Positions 11,695-23,097 are shown, counted from the first letter of the stretch. The stretch: DNA of 64,000 nucleotides from Macrosoma leucophasiata (GCA_036365455.1 JAWQUS010000010.1:17718501-17782500); one strand, 5' to 3'. Program-made: numbers and translations. The notes: generated by a model from the letters alone, not told the origin.

Positions 11695-11835
11695 TTTTTT
11701 TATGTCTGAAGGTTGACAGACAAGCAAACGGGCCACCTGATGCAAAGTGGTTACCGTCGCCTATGAACATTTGCAACACCAGGGGAGTTGCAAACGCGCT
11801 GCCAGCCCTGAAGGGACCTTTTGACGCCATTTTTG
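11695..11835 (+). repeat. Dispersed repeat fragment (family D)
   Basis: Carries gacaagcaaacgggccacct, then gtggttaccgtcgcc, caacaccaggggagttgc and gcgctgcc, phrases that recur in many lepidopteran dispersed repeats. A much more degraded relative may lie near 56083. Confidence 0.45.
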
Positions 11836-11978
11836 TAGAAATCCATATTGTAGCACCTAGGGAACACCTCAAAGGAAAATTGATGCATAACTCTTACCAC
11901 TTCACTTTCTTACCATTTACCATTACCATTTAAATGTGTAAATTATGCATAATCATCGCCACTTCTGTAGATATATTC

Positions 11979-12286
11979 ATCATCTCTTCAGCCGAAAGAC
12001 GTCCACTGCTGGACAAAAGATGCTCACAGTGGTGTAGTATTGTGCATCATAAGGGGATGCCATAATCGTCACGTTTGGCATGCGGATTGTCGGAATTTTT
12101 ATCGCAGGACTCTGCTCGTCACCCCGCGTTATTGAATTAACTGCCGCTTATTTAGTTTACAAGTACTGGTGGTGGACTGCACTAGCAGAAGGATTCTTCT
12201 CCACTAGTGGGCGGTGGGGTCGTCACGTCCCGACGCCATTCAATATAATAATGAATACTTATTTTACAAATAAAAGTCCCTGACAG
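11979..12286 (+). repeat. Dispersed repeat family C
   Basis: Begins cttcagccgaaagacgtcca and includes gatgccataatcgtcacg and gggcggtggggtcgtcacg. Related copies are at about 15885-15990 (minus, partial), 19785-20010 and 21783-22010. The 'gacgtccactgctgga' phrase is typical of insect LINE/SINE tails. Confidence 0.5.
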
Positions 12287-12749
12287 AAAATGGAATGTAT
12301 TCGTATATATCCCTCGGTCGAGCTCAATAACATTTTAAAGTCAATTTAGGTTATCTTTACTGTTATGTTAAAGAGACTGGAGATGCTGCCGCTAGCATTC
12401 TTACGATAAATACAAATTGCACCTAGTATAAAGATTACGCTAAATGTCTATATGTGTTCATATTATTATGTTTATTAGAGATGATATCGGGATAGTGATA
12501 CTGATTTTATCTTGTCATGTAAGCAATAAAAGTAAGTGTATATCTTAGAGCTTTACTCAAGAACATAGATCGTATTATAGACGCGTTGCCACTCCTAAAC
12601 CCTAGGCTGTTATGCTTCTTAGTAGGAAAATACGGCGCCGTATTGTACATTAGCACTTCCTGCCTAAATTGAATATGATAGTTTAGAACACTAGTATTTA
12701 GTGACCTGTAATCAAGTTTAGAAACTTAGCTCTAAATTTAAATTTTCTT

Positions 12750-12896
12750 TTTTTTTTTATTATTCCTGACCCGAAGGTTGCCTGGAAGAAATCGCAGCTT
12801 TGCGATAAGGCCGCCTTTTGTACTAATTGCTAATTTGTATAATATCTGTTGTAAATTTTCTGGTGTACAATAAAGTGTATTCATTCATTCATTCCC
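12750..12896 (+). mobile_element. LINE 3' UTR fragment
   Basis: Reads cccgaaggttgcctggaaga, gcgataaggccgcctttt and gtgtacaataaagtgt, ending in tandem attc units. The minus-strand LINE at 56.4-57.5 kb has the same 3' UTR phrases, so this is the tail of a related element. Confidence 0.65.
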
Positions 12897-13009
12897 TCTA
12901 CATATTCTAGTAGTTACCTAGCTCTAACTTCACAATCTCAACACCTTAGTAAAATGCGTAGTTTAGTAATTTTGTGTGTGACACGGGCGTTAGGTGAATA
13001 ATTCTACTG

Positions 13010-13335
13010 TCGTTTCAAATAATTGTATTTACAATTTATCAGAATTCTTTATCTCGTAACGTTATTGTCATTAGATTGAATTGCATCGCTGTCTCGCTTT
13101 AACCAAAGAGCGCAGTATTTGTGAAAGTTAGACAAGAGAACAAAGCGATTCAACAACGACGTACCAAATTTAGACTCCAAGCGCCTTATTATTTCATCGT
13201 TTCCAGAAATATTCCTATAAGCGTAGCTTTACAAATTCTCGGCTTACAAATGGCTCGCACGGAACACCAATTTGATGTGCGCTACGTGCTATTATTTTGT
13301 TATTGATGGACCTTAGCAGCTCCTGTTCTACTGTC
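13010..13335 (+). repeat. First copy of a diverged local duplication
   Basis: Resembles 13668-13870 plus 14500-14602 in order and orientation. Shared phrases include ctttaaccaaag-gcgcag, agaaatattcctataagcgt, ggctcgcacg and ttttgttattgatgg, followed by tagcagctcctgtt. No coding potential is evident in either copy. Confidence 0.6.
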
Positions 13336-13352
13336 TATCACCTTGAGACGGA

Positions 13353-13475
13353 GAGATTCACAGACCGCACTACGTCATTACCAAAATACGCTTAGAACTG
13401 ACAAAACCCATACTATACTGACAGTTCTAAGCATACTTTGCTCAAAGTAAAGTCATAGTGCAGTCTGTGAATCTC
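13353..13475. repeat. Long imperfect hairpin (MITE-like)
   Basis: gagattcacagaccgcacta on the left pairs with tagtgcagtctgtgaatctc on the right, and cttagaactg pairs with cagttctaag closer to the centre. A folded 120-bp element between the two duplicated blocks. Confidence 0.65.
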
Positions 13476-13667
13476 ACCCTCAGTGATGATATGTTTACAC
13501 TCTTGAGTCCATCTCTTTCCATTTCTATCTAAATAGAACATGGCAGTGGTAAACATCACCATCCAAGGGCAAGTAAATTAATTCTGTTGTTCACGCGATA
13601 AAAACGACTCAATAATGCTGGAGATGTCACAACACTGTAGCAAAGATTAAATAAAGAATTCGACTAT

Positions 13668-14602
13668 ATTCAAAAGAATTGTTTTTACGATTTATCTGGG
13701 ACCTATATTTCGTAACGTAATCACGATTGAAACGATTTGCTGTCTTTCTTTAACCAAAGTGCGCAGCCTATGTAAGAGTAAGACAACGAAGTAATCACAA
13801 CGTGCCAAAAATTTGGCGCCCTATTATTATATCTTTTTCAGAAATATTCCTACAAGCGTAACTGCAAAAATTGTAACTAAAATGTGAATAATATTTTTAG
13901 TAAAAGTTTCGTCTGTAATGTAATCAATATACCTAGGTTAGCATCCCACTGCAAAATAATTTCGTTCATCCAGGTATACTACAAACCTAATTTTTATGCA
14001 TATTTATAATGTAGAGAATGTAATATATATCCACTAGGTTGCCAATCAAAATTTGACCGCAAGTATTTTCTTTTAAGAAAGATTGTTTTAAACTTGTTTT
14101 TTAAATACTTTGAAAAAGCACGGCTGCCGTTTCGCACTTGGCCTCCCCTATCTATTTTCATTCCGCCCTAATAACTTTTACGTCCATAACGTACGTGTAA
14201 TATTACATATCAAATTAAAGCTATTTTTTTCTCATTGTTATGATATATGGGTGCCAAATTAAATCGGCTGCAAATAAGAGTTGCTGGCTGATAAAAAAAT
14301 ATTAAAAAAAAAAGATCCGGACGAATTGATAACCTCCTCCTTTTTTCGAAGTCGGTTAAAAATATTTGCGGCCAAATTTTGATTGGCAACCTAGTGGATA
14401 TATATTCTCTAGATTATAAATATGCATAAAAATTATGTTTGCGGCATATCTGGATGAACGAAATGATTCTGCAGTGGGATCCTAACCTAATAGGACCGCT
14501 GGGTATCGGTGGCTCGCACGTACCGACCATTTGTTGTTCGCCACGTGGTACCATTTTGTTATTGATGGTCCTTAGTAGCTCCTGTTGTACTGCCGTACTC
14601 GG
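13668..14602 (+). repeat. Second copy of the local duplication, interrupted
   Basis: Matches 13010-13335 on both sides of the inserted long-inverted-repeat element at 13932-14494. Confidence 0.55.
13932..14494. mobile_element. Element with ~130-bp terminal inverted repeats
   Basis: Left end (cctaggttagcatcccactg, ttcgttcatccagg, ccactaggttgccaatcaaa) reappears inverted at 14363-14494. The centre contains gataacctcctcctttttt and cgaagtcggttaaaa, phrases frequent in lepidopteran repeats. No transposase is present. A second copy at 56235-57757 carries a LINE. Superfamily unassigned. Confidence 0.65.
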
Positions 14603-14609
14603 TGATTTA

Positions 14610-15660
14610 GATCGGTAAGGTTTTCAAGGAACTGGGTTCTGGAAAGATTCCTATGAGTTGATATTAATTCTATTCAAACTTTTTTCTCCAATATTGACTG
14701 AGACAATGATAGAATATTAAAATATTCAAAATGCTCTACATTGTCAACTTTCTCTGGGTCGTTTGCAAAATAATTTCCGTCTACAGTTGGCATATTTTCG
14801 TAATCATAACTTTTCTAGTAGCTAGTTGTAGGTACTCTGATAATGTCTGTTAATAATGTGATACTGGTTGCATGTATAAATATATTTTCACATCGAATCT
14901 TTTAGAGTAGGCGGATAATTTTCTTTGCAAATCTAGCTTCTTTTATATTAATTATAGGTAGAAATATTTTTTCTATCTCTAAGAATTTCTTTATACTTAA
15001 AAAACAAATCATAGGTTTCTACAATTTTCTAGGAAATTTCAAGGAAATAGGTAAGTATCTATATTCGAGGTGGAGTTTATTTGCATGGCCACCATAATAG
15101 GTAGGTATCTGCCTTCGGGTTGGATGGAGAAAAATTGATACCTGAAAACCTGCCTGCACTCACTGCATTAAGACCTGTAACGTTACTTCACACCTATTTC
15201 CCCGAAAGGTTGGGTTACCACTTCCATATTAAATTTCATTAGAATCGGTTCAGCGATTTGACCGTGAAAGCGTTACAGACACACAAATACTTTCTTATTT
15301 ATAATATTGGGTATGAAAATATGTATTATCCTGTTAAAGCATGATACGCAATATCTTAAAGCAACATTTATGGGAATTATTGAAATTCCTAATTCAATAA
15401 CAAAATATTTCCATTCACGTAACGACAGTTTTATACTTATAATTCCCTAACGATGTGTGCGTTTTTATTAAAGAAATACGATACCGACCATCATATTTGC
15501 ATATCAAAACCACATTGGACCATAATCTCACATTGAGAAAAAAAAACAAAAACGTTTTTTAACAACTGTAGCAACTTTGTTCGCATTCGACGTGAGAAGT
15601 TTTATATTGTGTCTATGGAACGAGATAACCTGTCAATATACATAATAAAAGTGATTTTGT
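14610..15660. other. AT-rich intergenic DNA with one retroelement tail
   Basis: The stretch at about 15160-15310 has cattagaatcggttcagcga, agacacacaaatac and atttataatattgggtatg. It looks like a degraded retroelement 3' end. The rest shows nothing recognisable. Confidence 0.4.
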
Positions 15661-15665
15661 CAATG

Positions 15666-15776
15666 GTTTGTAGGCGGATAAGGAGGTAGAGGCGTCATGT
15701 ATCAAAACAACGAATTTGATATCTCAATTTGTAGTATTGTGTGTCCGTCACACAGGTTGCGGCTTTGAATCCCTTT
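15666..15776 (-). repeat. 111-bp perfect inverted repeat, copy 1
   Basis: Apparently exact reverse complement of 17856-17966. On the minus strand it reads through GFKAATCVTDTQYYK in one frame, but nothing else supports a protein. Confidence 0.8.
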
Positions 15777-16031
15777 TTGTTATGACTTGGTTCAAAAGAA
15801 CCGACTGTTAACCAGTTTGAATCATGTTGTGGTGGAAAAAAAAAACGTGTTTGCATAGTTTGCAATAGCAATACTGTGATATATGGCTGGCGTCGGCATA
15901 TGACGCCCTCACCGCCCACTAGACGAAATTTTTTTTCTATTGGAAGAGAAATCTTCCATTAGTGCAATCAGTCGACCGAACAATGGTGGCCAAACCTAAA
16001 CTACCGCCACTGCGATCGAAAACTAACTATC

Positions 16032-16310
16032 ACTGGTGGTAGAGCTCTAGTGACGGAGCTAGCGGGCGTAGGCACCACCGCATTACCTAATATCCTTGCC
16101 GCTAAATGGTAGTGTTCAGCACTATCGTGTTCCGGTCAGGTGGTAATGTACGGCCCTGTAATTTCCGGCACAGAGGCATAACACCTTAGGCCTCAGGAGT
16201 GGTAACGCATCTGCATTTTGACCTTGGTCTTTGTGTGGGTGTCTATAGGCTGCAGTCATCACTTAACATGTGAACTGTATGCTATGCATGCTAGTTTACC
16301 ACTTCCATTA
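16032..16310 (+). repeat. Family A repeat, near full length
   Basis: Complete from actggtggtagagctct to ccacttccatta. The terminal gagctctagtgacggagct can form a small hairpin. Confidence 0.7.
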
Positions 16311-16630
16311 GGTACTAAAATTAGGGTTTAAAAAAATCCGCATGTCAAGCGTGGCGATTGGATTTGGTCTAGCAGTGGAAATCTTTCGGCTGATGTAATG
16401 ATATTTCAAACGTATGGTAAAAATTATTAAGTGCATAGGTCCTATCAGTTTAAGCGCAGTAGTGTGTCATGTGTCCAAAAATATTTTATACCTAAGTTTT
16501 TGATTAATTATTACATACTCGTAAACTTGTAAAGTTAATTTTAAATGTACTTAGGTACTATTTATTTTTCGCAATAACACATGCGAGTGAACTTTAGAAA
16601 TTAAAGAAAACACGGAAAGAAAAATTTTGA

Positions 16631-16706
16631 CTTCGGGCAGGAAAAGAACCTGCGACCTCAGGATAACCAGTCCAGCCGCTTTACCACTAAGCTACCGAAG
16701 TAGCCT
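16631..16706 (-). mobile_element. tRNA-derived SINE, minus strand
   Basis: On the minus strand the head reads cttcggtagcttagtggtaa (A-box region) and cgcaggttc (B-box region), followed by the tail tgcccgaagtcaaaattttt. Further tail to about 16575 ends with gcatgtgttattgcg, close to the 3' end of the 306-bp cassettes at 60.6-63.1 kb. It is therefore an older relative of that family. Confidence 0.6.
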
Positions 16707-16788
16707 GCCCGAAGTCAAATTAATATTTCCGTTTTTTATTTTTACTACCGTGAAGTTTTTCACACATACATGAATGTAACGAAAATTG

Positions 16789-16858
16789 CCTCCCCCCAAA
16801 AAAAAGGGGAGAGACTCGTGCCCAGCAGTGGGACGTATAATGGGTTGCCATTATAAGC
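16789..16858 (+). mobile_element. 5'-truncated 5S-like SINE tail
   Basis: gggagagactcgtgcccagc followed by agtgggacgtataatgggtt matches the last 60-70 bp of the 5S-like SINEs at 23327, 29436 and 43386. Confidence 0.65.
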
Positions 16859-16964
16859 CTAATATTTTACAAATCAATCGAAAAATGACTAAGGTACCTA
16901 TGTGAGGAAAAACGTTCAGATTCGCGGATAAGATATTTTTTTATGTAAGTATTCTTAATCATCC

Positions 16965-17075
16965 CATATTACAGCTCTCTATAAGAGCATCTGAGCTAAG
17001 CTGCGGACAGACAGACGGACAGAAATGGCGAAATTATAAGGGATCCTATGGGGAGCTAAGGAACCCTAAGAAATG
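16965..17075. repeat. Fragment of a 'ggaaccct' dispersed repeat
   Basis: Contains gacagacagacggacagaaa and aaggaaccctaag. Related pieces lie at 21487-21600 (gggttccgtagttaacaagg, cttgtccgtccgtctgtccg) and 23918-23982 (cggaaccctacactgcgcgt, acttgaccggtttttt). Confidence 0.45.
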
Positions 17076-17778
17076 TCTGTCCCTAAATTTTACAAACACT
17101 ATGTTGTCTTAGTTATGTAGATTTCCACTATGCAGATATTAAAAGTTTGTTGTTTGGCTTCAATATATATTTTTTTGTTGGCAACCGCCAGGAGGCATAA
17201 CTGCCAGCATCACGTTTGAATAATTGAAAATAGGTGGTACATAAATCAATTAATTAAAACAGCGTAGACATCATTTAATCTGAGAACACTTAATACGTAA
17301 GGTTAGTAGATTATTAAACGATACACATTGTTAGAAACACTCAAAGCGTTGTATAAACATTTATACATTTATTCAATATTTACAATTTTATTTCATTTTT
17401 ATTTACGAAATTTACAATTTCTGAGAGGATATCAGGATTAAGGAGGGATAGGAGATTTGGCATATTTGTGGGAAAAGGAACTAATTTCTGGAGGGAACTA
17501 AAGGCGTCAATACTATTAAGTACACGTAATCAAGTCACGAGTCAGATATGACAATTGATTTTCAATTGTGTCTAGCCGCCGGTGGCTTTATATTCCATGA
17601 AGGATTAATATAAAAGTAAAAATAAAATGAATGCACCTATAATGTATAACACAGTAATGAAAAAGACATTAAAGTTAATAATGTTAATAAAAATTAATGG
17701 AGCATATTAAATATAATAATTATGTGCGTAGATTATTCTTTCATTATGTTCATCTGTTCACTTTTCTCCATAATTTTG

Positions 17779-18051
17779 GTATGTTTAGCAGTCGAATTAT
17801 ATAATACACCTACTAGCAGCCCGCCCCGGCTTCGCACGGATTCGCACGAATCCGGAAAGGGATTCAAAGCCGCAACCTGTGTGACGGACACACAATACTA
17901 CAAATTGAGATATCAAATTCGTTGTTTTGATACATGACGCCTCTACCTCCTTATCCGCCTACAAACATGTTGTGTATGTTGTTGTTGTATGTTTAGCAGT
18001 CGAATTATATAATACACCTACTAGCAGCCCGCCCCGGCTTCGCACGGATTC
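17779..18051 (+). repeat. 65-bp direct repeats flanking a 143-bp segment
   Basis: 17779-17843 and 17987-18051 are the same 65 bp (gtatgtttagcagtcgaatt to cttcgcacggattc). The segment between them holds the second arm of the 111-bp inverted repeat. The repeated text includes agcagcccgccccggcttcg, the start of a common degraded retroelement that continues to about 18243 (cctctttataatattagtat). Confidence 0.7.
17856..17966 (+). repeat. 111-bp perfect inverted repeat, copy 2
   Basis: Reverse complement of 15666-15776, lying 2.1 kb away inside the 65-bp direct repeats. Confidence 0.8.
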
Positions 18052-18124
18052 AATGTTACCTACATGACTATTATCTTAGAATATAGAGTATAGTATTCCT
18101 GATAGTGTAGCTTTCTGAAATATT

Positions 18125-18174
18125 GAAATATTGAACCTATCATGAAAGAATTTTCAAGATAGGTTCAATATTTC
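18125..18174. repeat. Perfect 17-bp hairpin
   Basis: Arms gaaatattgaacctatc (18125-18141) and gataggttcaatatttc (18158-18174) with a 16-base loop. Confidence 0.8.
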
Positions 18175-18690
18175 CGAAGCCCCCCTACAAACAAACAAAC
18201 AATTAAAGTTACAAACTTTACCTCTTTATAATATTAGTATAGATTCTACCCATACATAAATAGAGTACCTATTATGTTGATGACAAGCAGTAAACTCATT
18301 CGAGTAAAAACCTATGAGCGTCACACTTTTGTAATTTTAAAAGCTACAATAATTTGTGCGAATAAAACATTATGTTGATACCTATTTTATTTCTTAGCTT
18401 CTTTTGGACGATTATTTATTTAATTTTTAAGATTTAATTTGTCATGTCAATCAATAGGTATATCAGACGTTATTGCTAAGTGATTAAATATTTTTTTTTA
18501 ATTTTGAATCCTTAGCAAGTTAGCTCGAGAAACAAAAACCATACCTTGTATTTTGATATGTCACACAATATATTACTCAGAAAAAAATTACTAACTATTT
18601 TCTTTCTACAAAATTAATAAGTATTTAAATTAGCAGCAGCTCATACCTAAAAGTAGCAGCACATTTGCTTCAATATTTTTTTGTAGATAT

Positions 18691-18948
18691 TCATCCTATC
18701 CTTTGCATACCACTTAACTGGAAACCGCTTGTCTTCATGTTACTTAATTCACATAAAAACGGGCAATCGAATTCCTCCTTACAATCAAAAGCTTCTTCAT
18801 AAAGAATGTTATCTTCGAGTTCCTGGAAACACATCCGAATAGGACCACTTCCATCGAAATCAGTGAGCTCGAATGATTGAAGGATATCACATGAACATCG
18901 GGTACACGCGTCGAAAAAATAAATCAAACATTCTCTTAACGACGCCCA
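18691..18948 (-). CDS. Possible cysteine-rich exon or gene fragment, function unknown
   Basis: On the minus strand an open frame of about 85 codons runs from roughly 18948 to 18691. Its text, unlike the AT-rich chance frames around it, is balanced and acidic with spaced cysteines: FFDACTRCSCDILQSF, then FDGSGPIRMCFQELED and FDCKEEFDCPFLCEL. There is no ATG in this frame near the 5' end. A TAA lies just upstream, and a splice acceptor is conceivable at ttaag near 18938. A GGTATG that could serve as a donor lies near 18705, shortly before the in-frame TGA. I do not recognise the family. It could be one exon of a larger minus-strand gene, a decayed gene copy, or chance. Confidence 0.3.
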   Translation of the reverse strand, partial: WASLRECLIYFFDACTRCSCDILQSFELTDFDGSGPIRMCFQELEDNILYEEAFDCKEEFDCPFLCELSNMKTSGFQLSGMQRIG

Positions 18949-19380
18949 CCATTAATAAAACTCTTTAAAATATATTTAATAATGTCCACAAAGGTAGAGG
19001 ACACAATGCTCTATCCATAAAGGGGAAGCATTTATTATGCCGACAATATATCGAATACAAAAAGATAGTGTGACAAAGAAGCGTACTTTTTAATAATATT
19101 GTCATTTCTCAGCAGCAGTGGACTCTTTCAAAAAGCCATAATGTAATAATTTATCTCTTTATAAGAGTTTTTTTCTTTGTGGGAGAGTAGAACCCAGGTG
19201 AGTACCTACGGGTTAGCCATAGAAGCCTTCACACTCCCATATATGAGAATAGATATGATTCAGTTACATTTGATACAACTGTTGTGAGAATTGTTGTTTT
19301 TTGTTGTTCAAAAACATATTCGTTGAAACGTTATTTTAGGACAGTACATTTTTTAAATTGTTTCTTTTTTTTATTTTATG

Positions 19381-19500
19381 AAAGTGGCAAACTAAGGCAT
19401 GCATTTTGCGTGGATGGTAAGTAACTCCTGCAGCCTACAGACAAACTACCTACACAAGGACAAGGAGTCACTCCTGAGGTCTTAGTTGTTTTTCCTCTGT
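19381..19500 (-). repeat. Family A repeat, degraded
   Basis: gaaagtggcaaactaaggca, cctgcagcctacagac and ctcctgaggtcttagttgtt match the family A 3' half. Confidence 0.5.
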
Positions 19501-19639
19501 GATAATAATTATTTATTTGTGTATTACGTATGTAGAGAAATAATTTAAATATTAATTTTGGTTTGGTTAATATATTTATTTTTGTATTTAATTGTACTAT
19601 TTCAACTGAATAACTCGATTTAATCGTTTATTTTTTGTA

Positions 19640-19733
19640 AGCACCGCCAACCAATTTTTTGTTCTACCAATGGTTGACTGGCAGAGAGCGCTTTAAACGT
19701 TTAGTCAATAAAGAACAAATAAATAAATAAAAT
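19640..19733 (+). mobile_element. LINE 3' tail fragment
   Basis: ggttgactggcagagagcgc, ttagtcaataaag and a tandem aaat tail resemble the end of the LINE at 6714-7442. Confidence 0.55.
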
Positions 19734-19784
19734 AGTTACTTCAGGACCACACGTTACTTTCAAACCCGAACAGGGTAGTGATGA

Positions 19785-20010
19785 ACACTATCGTCTGTTG
19801 ACAGATATCATTACAACTGAAATACGTCCACTGCTGAATAAAGCCTTCCTCAAACACGTTGCGCGTCATTAAGGGAGACTGTGCCATAATCGCCACGCTT
19901 GCTGGTGGATTGGCGATCCCAGTAGCGGTAGTATTATTGCGGGATGCTGCTGCCCATCCCGCGTTAACATTTTATCTACCGTCTTATTGAAATGGTTAAA
20001 CCGTCATTTC
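19785..20010 (+). repeat. Family C repeat
   Basis: Shares acgtccactgctga, gccataatcgccacgcttg and ggattggcgatccc with 21783-22010 and 11979-12286. Confidence 0.5.
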
Positions 20011-20631
20011 TCGGATGGAGAGGGCAATGGGATCGAAAAATTTATGCAAATAAGTAGCTCGCATAAAACTTTGCCCAAAAGTTTCTCTAAGCTTAATTCG
20101 TTATGTAAGAAAATACAACGCGACAAAAAAAAAGCAGATATTTACGAGTAAGACTAAATCAGCGTGAAACAATATTTGTGCAAAAAAAAAGGACAATAGT
20201 GCTACGGGCTACAGGTGTCGTCGAGACGAGATTGACATTGGAGCCACAATAAAATCTGTGAAATATATTTAAGGGGCAGTCATTAAATCATAGAGGCGTA
20301 TACGAAGGACTTATTGTGATAATGTTTGCACAGGTAGTCAGTTAGTCACCTTAATGTTTGCGTGGCGCTTCGATTATGGATTCTTTTTTATTTTTTTTAA
20401 CCACCTTTGTTGAGTAGGCTGACTGACTTTTTTTAGTTGCGGTCAAGTGAAAGTATACCCAATAGATTGTCCTTGTTTATTGGAAGGAGAAATGTGTTTC
20501 AAGATAACTTAACATAGTTTTAAAATTATGACAATTCATTTAAAGTAGGTAAGTACCTACGCTACGTTAGGTATTATTTTTCGCAATTATGCCTGTGAGT
20601 GCATAATAAAAGAATAAAAATTATTAATGTA

Positions 20632-20707
20632 CCGCTTCGATAGCTTAGTGGTAAAGCGGCTAGACTGGTTATCCTGAAGTCGCAGGTTCAATCCCTGCCC
20701 AAAGTCC
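20632..20707 (+). mobile_element. tRNA-derived SINE head
   Basis: gcttcgatagcttagtggta supplies an A-box-like region and gcaggttcaatccctgc a B-box-like arm. The 3' side continues tgcccaaagtccattttttt. It is the same family as 16631-16706 and is diverged from the 60.6-63.1 kb cassettes. The anticodon arm does not fold, so it is not a working tRNA gene. Confidence 0.6.
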
Positions 20708-20739
20708 ATTTTTTTCTTCCAATTTTTTATTTAATTTCT

Positions 20740-22020
20740 AGGTTATTTTTGTCAATAAAAAAACGTAAAAAAATGCAATTGAGGATTACTCACCTTAAGT
20801 GATCAGTCACGTAAGGGGAGTAATTCTCAGTTGAGTATGTCATTTCAAAAATCGTTTATTGACTTGAATAGAGGCAAGTTGTTTACATGTAGGTATGTAT
20901 GTTTGTATAAATGAAACTCTGCCTGAAAGGGTTTTCAGGGCGTCAAATTATATTACCCACCTAAGGTCCTTAGGTTAGGCCTCTATTCAGGGACCTGCTG
21001 CCATTAGACTGAAGTGACAGTAGTAAGGTAGGATTTATAATGGAAAATAAGTCATTTCTTTCTTGCAACCTTAATAAAAAACTGTCCCACTTAACACGAT
21101 TAACCAAATGATGATAAAAAAACGATACGACGAAGATATCGTATCAAACTTAAAAATGCTACATTCCTGATTCAAATCTGACCGGACGAAAGTCAATAAG
21201 CGATTTTTAAAATGAAATGAAAAAAGAATGACACTTGAAACAAATATTTTATGCCTTTAGCAATATGAAGGTAGATTGTTTGATACGTAAGCCTGCGAGT
21301 AAGTGTACTATCATCTCATCTTGAGGTCAATAACCTAATACGTGCGGTACGTGCTTAATTACAGGCAATATCGATGAAGTGCTATGTACTATCTTAGTGC
21401 GAAATGTTAATTCAGGACTATATTGGAACTGGCTTCATCAATCTCTATATCAATTCATCTTTCAAATCATTATTCTTTTTTAGGGTTCCGTAGTTAACAA
21501 GGAACCCTTATAGTTTCGCCTTGTCCGTCCGTCTGTCCGTTCGCGGTTTAGCGCAAAAACTATTGGTACTACAGACTTGAAATTTGGCACAAGTAGGTAT
21601 AAAACCTGAAATAAAAACATAAAAATAAAAATTATTTACTGTATCTCCTCTACATGTAACCTAACGGATAATTTTTGTATTTTTCGTTTTCTATATAGTG
21701 TGGGATATAGTTGGATAGGGATCTTTCAAAAATGTTAGATGTGCTAATATCATTTTTCGATTTACCAACGATTCGATTACCGACCAATGCCTCCCCATAA
21801 GGGGGATATGCCATAATCGCCACGCTTGGCATGTGGATTGGCGATCGCAGTGGTGGTAATCTTACGTTATTGTACTTCCTACCCTATTGGAATGGTTTGA
21901 CCGTCATTGTTCGATCGACTGACTGCACTAATGGAAGAATTATCATCCAGTAAAAGTAAATTCTTCCGCTACTGGGCGGGGGGTTGTCACGTCCCTTCGC
22001 CTATCATAATCCGATTTGAT
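20740..22020. other. Intergenic DNA with repeat fragments
   Basis: Holds the 'ggttccgtag' repeat at 21487-21600 and a family C copy at 21783-22010 (gccataatcgccacgcttgg, cttccgctactgggcgggg). The rest is AT-rich without a recognisable feature. Confidence 0.45.
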
Positions 22021-22056
22021 TGTTATTATGAAATTGTAAGTTTATGGAAAGCTTAA

Positions 22057-22339
22057 AATCCATAGCTTTAACTGCAGGCCACTACTGCTTCGCTGGTGTC
22101 CTGGGTTCGATTCCCGGGTCAAGTTGTGAAATCTTTTATCTCTGGTTCTATTGGGATTTTTCTTCTTCTGGATATATTCTTATACCAATTGGCTCGGCGT
22201 TTGGTAATGTGCCCGGAGATGTCAACAGGCTCGCTACCTGTTATATGGGCCAAAACCGTAACCGGCGAATCGAGGCTGATTGCATACATGTATTTACCTC
22301 TGCCTATCCCTTCGGGTATTACAGGCGTGAAGTTACGTA
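22057..22339 (+). mobile_element. tRNA-derived SINE (family B)
   Basis: Family B has a tRNA-like head with a B box ggttcgattcccgg, a body with ttggtaatgtgcccggagat and caacaggctcg, and a tail tattacaggcgtgaagttac. This copy is full length but diverged, and its A-box region is decayed. Other copies are at 30180, 42911 and 58347, with a head fragment at 26118. Confidence 0.65.
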
Positions 22340-22558
22340 ACGTAAATTTTTTATGTCGTAAGTAGGCATAGTTAATTTCGCACATTTTGTACCTACGCAA
22401 TGATGGCGGCAGCGGCAACCAAGCATACAGTTTACATGGTAGGAAGGACAAATCTACACAAAAACCAACGATCAAATAAACGACGAAGATATCGTATATA
22501 TGTTACTACTCCAGACGCTTAAGTTGTTTTGCCTCAGTAATAGTTGTTACGCGGCCAT

Positions 22559-22825
22559 TTTTTTATGTAATGGAAGTGGCAAACAAGCATGCAGTTCAAA
22601 TTGATGTTAAGTAATGACTGCAGCCTATAGACATCCACACGAAGACCAAGATCAAAATGCAGATGCGTTACCTTAGGTGTTATGCCTCTGTGCCGAAAAT
22701 TACAGGGCCGTACATTACCACCTGACCGGAACACGATAGTGTTGAACACTACCATTTAGAGGCAAGTAAATTAGGTAATGCGGTGGTGCCTACGCGAGCA
22801 CCGTCACTGGAGTTCTACCACCAGT
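22559..22825 (-). repeat. Family A repeat, near full length
   Basis: Runs from ttttatgtaatggaagtggc (3' end) to ttctaccaccagt (5' end). Confidence 0.7.
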
Positions 22826-23097
22826 AAAAATCATCAAGTACTTCCACATACCAAGTCCGCGGGAGGCAATGTGACAAGTGCAATATATAACGTCTAGTAG
22901 CACAGGTAGGGTGTGCTGTGGTCTCCAAGACACAGAGTTCCGGGAAGCATGAAGTCGTCACAAGGACTCCCCGTGGGGACGGTAGCGCGCGGGCGGTCCG
23001 TCCGTGTTTAATTAATTTTGATGCATTTACCTGGTTTTCGTAGTGTCAGGTTGGTTGGATTATTTTATTTGTATTCTATTTTAAGGGAAGCGAAAGT

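Noticed and set aside
22119..22475. 118-codon minus-strand frame
   Set aside because: It lies mostly across a SINE family B copy and overlaps two frames on the other strand; other copies do not keep it open.
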